A DNA stretch of 12,010 nt from Clostridiales bacterium (GTDB lineage: Bacteria > Bacillota > Clostridia > WRLR01), in contig JAITSR010000251.1 of the NCBI GenBank assembly GCA_031287655.1, positions 1 through 12,010 on the forward strand, written 5' to 3'. Position numbers and translations under genes: made by a program. The notes under the pieces were generated by a model. It made no database searches, was not told the DNA's origin, and worked only from the letters and a program-made list of their open reading frames with translations. Below are positions 7,304 through 12,010 of the stretch, piece by piece (position 1 is the stretch's first letter; each line of letters starts with the position of its first letter).

Positions 7304-7454
7304 AGCTTTCTATGTTAGAATTACCGAAGATGAAGACGACATACAAAAACTCGATTTTATCGACCTGCGAGAGATAAATCCGGTTGTGTATTCGGAAGAT
7401 CATTATTTCACGATTGGGGAGCATATTGGTAAAATCGGGGATTATGCCCAGTAG
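7296..7454 (+). pseudogene. Orphan C-terminal gene fragment, possibly flavin reductase-like
   Basis: A frame of about 52 codons, closed upstream by a TAG at 7293-7295 and ending at TAG 7452-7454, reads like the C-terminal tail of a soluble protein (AFYVRITEDEDDIQKLDF, then NPVVYSEDHYFTIGEHIGK). The Pro-Val-Val-Tyr ... Tyr-Phe-Thr-Ile-Gly-Glu-His-Ile-Gly-Lys pattern resembles the end of flavoredoxin/flavin reductase-domain proteins as I recall that family; this is a weak match. There is no in-frame start codon or ribosome binding site. It overlaps the end of the AraC relic frame by a few bases in another frame, so the two are separate remnants. Confidence 0.35.
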
Positions 7455-7517
7455 AATACTGCATAATGGTGTGTATTCGGGGTAAAGAAGCGAAATGTTT
7501 GAACGGGGTTGAGTGGA

Positions 7518-8069
7518 ATGAGCGAAATACACAGCTTGGAAGAGTTTGCGCGCGATGAAATGATCGACGGCATCGTTTATGATATGTCGCCTTCGGCGAA
7601 CCTCAAACACCAAAGAATCTCAAACAGAATCCACCGGATATTCGACGGTTATTTTGGGAAGGGCAAAAAATGTGAGGCTCTGTATGAATTTGACCTGTGG
7701 ATCAACAGCGGAACATACCTGTCGCCGGACATCATGGTCGTGTGCGACGGCAGCGTGGGGGACGACGGCGTCCACGGCGTGCCGACGATTGTCATAGAGA
7801 TTCTGTCCCCGTCCACGGCGAGGCGGGACAGGGGCAGAAAAAAGGACCTGTATGAAAAACTTGGGGTACAATACTACATCATTATTGACCCGTACAGCGA
7901 GTCAATCGACCTCTATGTAAACACGGAGGAAGGGTATGGGGACTCGGTATACAGAAAAATGGTTGTGGAATCCAGAAGGGAGGATCGCGAGGAATTTCAT
8001 ATGCCCTTGCGGTTCCCGGAATTTCCCGGATTAGAGATCAAAATGGAGGACCTTTTTACAACAGATTAA
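7518..8069 (+). CDS. Uma2 family (DUF820) PD-(D/E)xK nuclease-like protein
   Basis: Protein of 183 residues in the Uma2/DUF820 family of restriction-endonuclease-fold proteins, abundant in cyanobacteria and some Firmicutes; activity and target are largely untested. Numbering from the ATG at 7518: Gly-Ile-Val-Tyr-Asp-Met-Ser-Pro near residue 20, the active-site series D71 (SPDIMVV), E94 (VIEILSPST) and K108/K109 (RGRKKDLYE), then the family signature YYIIIDP. All key residues are present. A longer frame from a TTG at 7509 gains nothing; the ATG has a GGGG/GAGTGGA purine stretch before it. No clear promoter is visible, since the 460 bp upstream hold two gene relics. Its stop codon shares the bases TTAA (8066-8069) with the stop of the convergent relB gene, so the two transcripts must overlap at their ends. 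Confidence 0.88.
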   Translation: MSEIHSLEEFARDEMIDGIVYDMSPSANLKHQRISNRIHRIFDGYFGKGKKCEALYEFDLWINSGTYLSPDIMVVCDGSVGDDGVHGVPTIVIEILSPSTARRDRGRKKDLYEKLGVQYYIIIDPYSESIDLYVNTEEGYGDSVYRKMVVESRREDREEFHMPLRFPEFPGLEIKMEDLFTTD

Positions 8070-8344
8070 GCGCGATCGGAGATAATTTCACCGGCATCAT
8101 GGTATGTATTTCCCTCTCCGCGCTCCAGCTGGGCTATGGATTCACGCAAGAATTTCTGATTTGCCTCCGAGAAAAACGGGGCTTGGCGGGTGGTGATGTC
8201 AAAAGGCAGCCTCTGTTCGCGGACGACCGAGCGAACAAACATATTGATCGCAGTGGTTGTATTCATGCCGACAGCGGCGCAAAATTGATCAAAAACACGC
8301 TTGACATCACTGTCTATGCGGATGCTAAATGTGGTGACAGGCAT
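8066..8344 (-). CDS. RelB/DinJ family antitoxin without adjacent toxin
   Basis: Type II antitoxin of 92 residues. The N-terminal ribbon-helix-helix (about residues 3-45: TTFSIRIDSDVKRVFDQFC, then TTTAINMFVRSVVREQRLPF) should bind operator DNA as a dimer; the C-terminal part (NQKFLRESIAQLERGEG ...) is the toxin-wrapping tail. The start is certain: AGGAGGTG lies 8 nt before the ATG, behind a perfect promoter. RelB/DinJ genes are normally followed at once by a RelE/YafQ/YoeB-type toxin. Here the next sequence downstream is the convergent Uma2 gene, whose stop overlaps this one by 4 bp, and no toxin frame exists on either side. It may be an orphan left after toxin loss, an antidote for a toxin elsewhere, or a stand-alone regulator. 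Confidence 0.88.
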   Translation of the reverse strand: MPVTTFSIRIDSDVKRVFDQFCAAVGMNTTTAINMFVRSVVREQRLPFDITTRQAPFFSEANQKFLRESIAQLERGEGNTYHDAGEIISDRA

Positions 8345-8368
8345 TTTTATTGCACCTCCTATATATGT

Positions 8369-8397
8369 ATCATATACTCAACAGGTGCGGATGTCAA
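8369..8397 (-). promoter_or_regulatory. Promoter of the relB-like antitoxin gene
   Basis: On the minus strand TTGACA (8392-8397) and TATGAT (8369-8374) are 17 bp apart, just upstream of the AGGAGGTG ribosome binding site (8352-8359). Ribbon-helix-helix antitoxins usually repress their own promoter. The AT-rich segment around 8360-8378, with the near-palindrome atatatgtatcatatac, could be part of such an operator. Confidence 0.82.
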
Positions 8398-8413
8398 TAA
8401 ACATCGCTCCCTT

Positions 8414-9826
8414 TTACAAATCCGCCACCTTGCCGGGGTTCAGGATGTTTTTCGGGTCAAATACCGCTTTGATGCCGCGCATGAGCGCGAGCGCCGCGGG
8501 CGGGAGCGACTCTTTTAAATACTGTCTTTTTACATATCCCACGCCGTGTTCGCCGGACACCTGACCGCCCAGCTGCGCGGCCTTCAGGTAAATCGCGTCC
8601 ATCGCGAGCTTCATGCGCCGCCCCCATTCATCGTCGTCAATTTCGTCCTTGAGCACATAGGCGTGCAGATTCCCGTCGCCCGCGTGGCCAAAGCTCTTGA
8701 TCCGGATATTTTGCGCCTCGCGGAGCCGGTGGGTAAACTCGACCATCTCGCCGACCTTGCTCCGGGGCACGACCACGTCCGCCTCGTCCATGTCGGTGGT
8801 GGACGCCTTGATCGCCTCCAAGAACGCGCCCCGCGCCTTCCAAACGCCCTCGCTGCGCTCCTCGGTATCCATAATCAGCGCATCGGCCGCGCCCTGCTCC
8901 AAACAAATTTCCGCGGCGACGCCATACGCGCGCTCGACCTCCTCCGCCGTCTCGCCGTCAAACCGTAGCAGCAGATACGAGTCCGACGATTTGTCGGGGA
9001 ACGCGCTCCCGAGATAGTTTTCCGCGTCCAAAATGACCTCCCGCTGCAAAAATTCCACCGCCGTCGGCGCGGCTTTTGAACGCACGATCAACGGCACGGC
9101 GCCGATTGCCTGACTCAGCGTCGGGAACGGGGCCAAAAGGCTGATCGTTTTGGCCGGGAGCGGCACGAGCCTGAGCGTCGCCTTCGTGATGACCGCGAGC
9201 GTCCCCTCCGAGCCGACGATGAGGTCCTTTAGCGCATAGCCGGAACTGTTTTTTACGACTTTTCCGCCGAGCTCCATCATCGTCCCGTCCGCCAGAACGA
9301 CATCCAGCGCGCGGACGTAATCCCGCGTGACGCCATACTTCACAGCCCGCATCCCGCCCGCGTTTGTGGCGATGTTGCCGCCGATTGTCGCGGTTTTCTC
9401 GCCGGGGTCGGGAGGGTACAAAAAGCCGCGTTCCGAAACATATTGGGCCAAGTCCATCAGCAAAACGCCCGGCTCCGCCGTGACCGTCAGGTTTTCACTG
9501 TCCAGCTCCAAAATTCGGTTCATCAGGGTCGTGTCCAGCAGAATCCCGCCGCAAACGGGCACGGCCGCGCCCACCAAGCCGGTCCCCGCGCCCCGGATGG
9601 TCACGGGCAGGCGCCGCTCATTGGCATATCGCAAAACATCGGACACCTCCCCGGCGTCCTTCACGCGAACCACAATATCGGGAAAGGCAAATGTTCCGCC
9701 CAATTCGTCATGGCTGTAATCCTCGCTGATCCCCTCGCCAAAGAGCAGCCGGGCGGGGTCCGGGATTAAACTCAAAATATGCGCGTAGTCGGATTTGTCA
9801 AACGTCTTATAGCCCGGCAATTCCAT
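8414..9826 (-). CDS. FAD-linked D-2-hydroxyacid (lactate/glycolate) dehydrogenase, GlcD/LctD-like
   Basis: Flavoenzyme of the GlcD/D-lactate dehydrogenase family; it oxidises a 2-hydroxyacid to the 2-oxoacid and passes electrons to an Etf. Numbering from the ATG at 9826 (470 residues): PCMH-type FAD domain with RGAGTGLVG (78-86), PPDPG (138-142) and TIGGNIATNAGG (147-158); the C-terminal FAD oxidase domain has metal-site residues H381 and H388 (GHAGDGNLH) and E426 with H427 (SGEHGVG), then FDPKNILNPGK near the end. All are intact. A GGAGGAG ribosome binding site supports the ATG at 9826; an ATG at 9838 has none. It is last in an etfB-etfA-oxidase operon, 20 bp after etfA, the same order as lctB-lctC-lctD of Acetobacterium woodii, where the complex oxidises lactate. 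Lactate is the best guess; glycolate or 2-hydroxyglutarate are alternatives. Confidence 0.9.
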   Translation of the reverse strand: MELPGYKTFDKSDYAHILSLIPDPARLLFGEGISEDYSHDELGGTFAFPDIVVRVKDAGEVSDVLRYANERRLPVTIRGAGTGLVGAAVPVCGGILLDTTLMNRILELDSENLTVTAEPGVLLMDLAQYVSERGFLYPPDPGEKTATIGGNIATNAGGMRAVKYGVTRDYVRALDVVLADGTMMELGGKVVKNSSGYALKDLIVGSEGTLAVITKATLRLVPLPAKTISLLAPFPTLSQAIGAVPLIVRSKAAPTAVEFLQREVILDAENYLGSAFPDKSSDSYLLLRFDGETAEEVERAYGVAAEICLEQGAADALIMDTEERSEGVWKARGAFLEAIKASTTDMDEADVVVPRSKVGEMVEFTHRLREAQNIRIKSFGHAGDGNLHAYVLKDEIDDDEWGRRMKLAMDAIYLKAAQLGGQVSGEHGVGYVKRQYLKESLPPAALALMRGIKAVFDPKNILNPGKVADL

Positions 9827-9846
9827 TATCTCCTCCATTTATTCAG

Positions 9847-11052
9847 TCAGCGGATAACGTGTTCACAGCGGCCAACGTGTTCACCATCGCCGCCGTTTGC
9901 CATTTTATGCAAAAGGCGCGGCAATATTTCATACAGATCGCCCACAATCCCGTAATGGGCCGTTTTGAAGATCGGCGCGTCCCGGTCGGTGTTGATCGCA
10001 ATGATTTTTTCGGCGTTGTTCATGCCCGCCGTAAACTGGACCGCGCCCGATACGCCGCAGGCGATCAGCAGCTTGGGCCGCACCGTCCGCCCGCTCAGGC
10101 CGATTTGCCGCCGGGGGTCCGCCCAGCCGCGCTCCGCGAGCGGACGGGTACACGCGAGCTCGCCGCCCAGCCGCTCCGCAAGCGCGGTGATCAGCGCCAG
10201 ATCCGCTTTCGTCTTTACCCCGCGGCCTGCCGCGACGATAATCTCCGCCTGTTCGATCGTCTTTGCGCGCTCCTTTTTTTCGACGGACAGGACCTCCATC
10301 CCCGAGGCGAGCATCGCGCCGTTACTATCGCGCCGGATGATTTTTCCGGACGCCGCGGGGTTCCTTTGCGGCGCGCTCATCACCTTGTAGCGTACGGTCG
10401 CCATCTGCGGGCGATGCGCCGGCGTCACGATCTCCGCCATAATATCGCCGCCAAAGGCGGGGCGGATCTGAATCAGGTCAGAGCCGTTTTCCATCATAAG
10501 CCGCGTGCAGTCGGCGGTCAGTCCGGTCCTGAGCCGGGCCGCCACCCGCGGGGCAAGCTGCCGCCCCACCTGAGTCGCGCCCACCAGTACGGCACTGGGC
10601 CGCGCCGCGGCGATAAAATCCTCAAACACTGCGGTATACGGCTCGATTTGAAAATTATCCAAGCGCGGGTCGCCGTAAACATACACCTCGTCCGCGCCGT
10701 AATGCAGCAGCTCCCCGGCGCAGCCGGCATTGCCGATCAGGAGCACATAAACCTTGTCCGCCAGTTCCCGCGCCTTGCCGATCAACTCAAAGGTCACGGG
10801 ATGCAGCCTGTCCGCCTCCACGTCGGCGTACACCGCCGCGCCGCTCCACATCGACTTGTCAATTTCGCGCCGCGCCTCAATGATCTCCGCTTCGCCGTTT
10901 TCCGACGCTTTCACGCAGATACCGCACATTTTGCAGCCCGCGCCGACGGCGACGGCCCCGTTCCCTTCAATCTCCAACGCCTCAAAAGGGCATAACGCGG
11001 CGAATTTTTTTGCGTCCGTGATTTTTTCGTTGTGAATGACGAGTTTTTTCAT
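9847..11052 (-). CDS. etfA: Electron transfer flavoprotein alpha subunit with N-terminal iron-sulfur domain
   Basis: Alpha subunit of a heterodimeric Etf, 401 residues from the ATG at 11052. The C-terminal domain has the EtfA FAD signature (about 333-368: GVSGAVQFTAGM ... INTDRDAPIFKTAHYG). The N-terminus is an added ferredoxin-like segment with four Cys: C21 in CPFEALE and C40, C43, C46 in CKMCGIC, enough for one [4Fe-4S] cluster. Such N-terminal domains occur in EtfA of clostridial electron-bifurcating systems. The ATG overlaps the etfB stop as ATGA (11049-11052), so translation is coupled. The frame is open much further upstream (to 11319), but that extension only reads etfB in another frame and has no family similarity. 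The last residues (GEHVGRCEHVIR) contain a short duplication, encoded by a repeated aacgtgttcac, beyond the conserved end. Confidence 0.93.
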   Translation of the reverse strand: MKKLVIHNEKITDAKKFAALCPFEALEIEGNGAVAVGAGCKMCGICVKASENGEAEIIEARREIDKSMWSGAAVYADVEADRLHPVTFELIGKARELADKVYVLLIGNAGCAGELLHYGADEVYVYGDPRLDNFQIEPYTAVFEDFIAAARPSAVLVGATQVGRQLAPRVAARLRTGLTADCTRLMMENGSDLIQIRPAFGGDIMAEIVTPAHRPQMATVRYKVMSAPQRNPAASGKIIRRDSNGAMLASGMEVLSVEKKERAKTIEQAEIIVAAGRGVKTKADLALITALAERLGGELACTRPLAERGWADPRRQIGLSGRTVRPKLLIACGVSGAVQFTAGMNNAEKIIAINTDRDAPIFKTAHYGIVGDLYEILPRLLHKMANGGDGEHVGRCEHVIR

Positions 11053-11846
11053 GTCCGTTCCACAAACCTCCCGTTGACGAGCGCGGTATGCAGCCGCTCC
11101 GCGAGCTCGTCGGCGTCCCCCTGCCAGATTTCGCGGCCGTCGGTGCTTTCGGGCGGGAAGATGCGGCGCACATTCGTGGGCGAACCGAAAAGCCCGAACA
11201 GCGCTTCGTCGCGCTCGGCAAAGTCGTCCAACGTGAGGACCCGGATTTCCCGTTGGGCGGTGGCCTTTTTTTTCACATAGGAGGGCAGGCGCGGCACGCA
11301 GACGTCCTTTTCGACGCAAAGCAAAGCGGGGAGCGTGATCCGGACGGTTTCCACCGTCGTCGGCATGTCCATTTTTACCGTGACATGGCCGCCGCCGACC
11401 GACTGGATTTCAAGAATCCCGGCGGCCGATGGGATGCCCAAATGCTCGGCGAGCTCCGGGCCGACCTGCGCCGTATCGCCGTCGGTGGTCTGCCTGCCGC
11501 AGAGCAAAAGGTCAAAATGACCGAGCGCTTTGACCGCCTGCGCCAACGCCATACCGGTCGCGAGCACGTCCGAGCCCGCAAACCGCCTGTCAGTCAAAAG
11601 CGCGCCTTCGTCCGCGCCCATGCTGAACGCCTCGCGGATCACGTTTTCCGCCTGCGGGGGCCCCATCGTAAGCACGCGCACCGTGCCGCCATACTGCTCT
11701 TTCAGACGCAGCGCGGCTTCTATCGCGTACAGATCATACGGGTTCATTTTCGCGTCGGAGGCGTCACGCTTAATGACTCCGGTCTCGGGATCGATTTCCG
11801 CCTTGCCGCCGCCGGGGACCTGCTTGATACATACTAAAAGTTTCAT
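11049..11846 (-). CDS. etfB: Electron transfer flavoprotein beta subunit, bifurcating type
   Basis: Beta subunit of Etf, 265 residues. The family signature is clear: CIKQVPGGG (6-14), DPETGVIKRD (19-28) with KMNPYDLYAIEAAL (33-46), and CGRQTTDGDTAQVGPELA (116-133). The Gly-Arg-Gln-x-x-Asp-Gly-Asp-Thr-Ala-Gln-Val-Gly-Pro loop is shared by bifurcating Etfs, where EtfB binds the bifurcating FAD and NAD. The gene is first in the operon, with its own promoter and an AGAGGT ribosome binding site 5-6 nt before the ATG. In the best-studied relative, the Acetobacterium woodii Ldh-Etf complex, lactate oxidation with NAD is driven by simultaneous oxidation of reduced ferredoxin; the same reaction is inferred here. 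No lactate permease or racemase lies inside the window. Confidence 0.94.
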   Translation of the reverse strand: MKLLVCIKQVPGGGKAEIDPETGVIKRDASDAKMNPYDLYAIEAALRLKEQYGGTVRVLTMGPPQAENVIREAFSMGADEGALLTDRRFAGSDVLATGMALAQAVKALGHFDLLLCGRQTTDGDTAQVGPELAEHLGIPSAAGILEIQSVGGGHVTVKMDMPTTVETVRITLPALLCVEKDVCVPRLPSYVKKKATAQREIRVLTLDDFAERDEALFGLFGSPTNVRRIFPPESTDGREIWQGDADELAERLHTALVNGRFVERT

Positions 11847-11863
11847 GTTTACCTCTCGCGCTT

Positions 11864-11892
11864 ATTGTATTCCGTCGAACGCGGTTTGTAAA
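11864..11892 (-). promoter_or_regulatory. Promoter of the etfB-etfA-oxidase operon
   Basis: On the minus strand TTTACA (11887-11892) and TACAAT (11864-11869) are separated by 17 bp, giving a transcript start near 11857, shortly before the etfB ribosome binding site. The -35 lies inside the left arm of an inverted repeat, so a protein bound there would block or modulate it. Confidence 0.75.
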
Positions 11893-11916
11893 TTAAAAAA
11901 TCGAACAAATTACAAA
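11885..11916. promoter_or_regulatory. Candidate operator: 10-bp inverted repeat between divergent promoters
   Basis: Arms tttgtaaatt (11885-11894) and aaattacaaa (11907-11916) match at 9 of 10 positions around a 12-bp spacer. The left arm covers the etfB -35, and the right arm ends just before the duplicated -35 elements of the rightward promoter. Lactate operons are often run by a divergent GntR- or LysR-type regulator; that is a suggestion, since the regulator gene is outside the window. Confidence 0.45.
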
Positions 11917-11917
11917 A

Positions 11918-11939
11918 GCCGCTTGACAGCCGCTTGACA
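11918..11939 (+). repeat. Tandem 11-bp repeat duplicating a -35 element
   Basis: Two perfect copies of gccgcttgaca lie at 11918-11928 and 11929-11939, each ending in TTGACA, followed by a partial third copy (gccgg). Eleven bases is about one turn of the helix, so both copies face the same side of the DNA. Confidence 0.85.
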
Positions 11940-11962
11940 GCCGGCAGCTGCGTGGATATACT
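11934..11962 (+). promoter_or_regulatory. Rightward promoter leading out of the window
   Basis: A perfect TTGACA (11934-11939) and TATACT (11957-11962) are 17 bp apart on the plus strand. Transcription would start near 11969 and leave the window. The gene it serves is not visible; no coding start is seen to 12010. The second TTGACA at 11923-11928 would give a 28-bp spacer and cannot act as a normal -35 for this -10. Confidence 0.75.
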
Positions 11963-12010
11963 ATATAAATCGTTGCTGATTTACTTATTAAACAAATTTG
12001 GTGGGACACG

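Noticed and set aside
7179..7613. Minus-strand open frame of 144 codons across the relic region
   Set aside because: It runs antisense through the relics and into the Uma2 gene, resembles no family I know and has no ribosome binding site; treated as a shadow.
11053..11319. Extension of the etfA frame upstream to give a 490-residue protein
   Set aside because: This part only reads etfB in another frame, is basic and family-free, and the ATG at 11052 starts the recognisable iron-sulfur domain in an ATGA overlap with etfB.

Overview
The window looks like chromosomal DNA from a GC-rich, anaerobic Firmicute, most likely a clostridial (Eubacteriales) lineage. The reasons are a Veg-family protein, strong AGGAGG-type ribosome binding sites, TTGACA/TATAAT-type promoters with 17-bp spacers, and an etfB-etfA-FAD oxidase operon of the kind clostridia and acetogens use for lactate oxidation. 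This placement is an inference from gene content; no rRNA or other phylogenetic marker is present.

Layout. (a) 1-1961, plus strand: the 3' part of a membrane hybrid histidine kinase/response regulator, cut by the window edge. (b) 1972-2538, plus strand: a consensus promoter, a leader of about 225 nt dominated by a long nested inverted repeat, then veg. (c) 2657-5571, minus strand: an acid-sugar dehydratase of the enolase superfamily followed 2 bp later by a cardiolipin synthase. (d) 5690-8344: a more AT-rich accessory patch with an AAA/DUF4143 ATPase (minus), two gene relics (an AraC-type HTH fragment and a possible flavin-reductase tail), a Uma2-type nuclease (plus) and a RelB/DinJ antitoxin with no toxin (minus). 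The last two genes end inside the same TTAA. (e) 8414-11846, minus strand: the operon etfB-etfA-FAD oxidase, encoding a probable electron-bifurcating (confurcating) D-2-hydroxyacid, most likely lactate, dehydrogenase. (f) 11847-12010: a divergent control region with one promoter for etfB and another firing out of the window to the right, with an inverted repeat and a tandemly duplicated -35 element between them.

How they work together. The EtfB, EtfA and oxidase proteins should form one cytoplasmic complex coupling 2-hydroxyacid oxidation to NAD and ferredoxin. The enzyme before cls is a catabolic sugar-acid dehydratase with all catalytic residues visible; its substrate is unknown. The accessory patch looks like the residue of repeated insertion and decay. 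A trait running through the conserved genes is low-complexity or tandem-repeat insertion: two places in the kinase, one in cardiolipin synthase (30-bp minisatellite) and one in the dehydratase.

Several starts were set by ribosome binding sites rather than by the longest open frame: dehydratase 5571, ATPase 7006 (GTG), Uma2 7518, FAD oxidase 9826, etfA 11052. I found no CRISPR array, tRNA, rRNA or complete transposase. The candidates most likely to be undescribed are the structured veg leader (2056-2215) and the toxin-less RelB gene locked tail-to-tail to a Uma2 nuclease.
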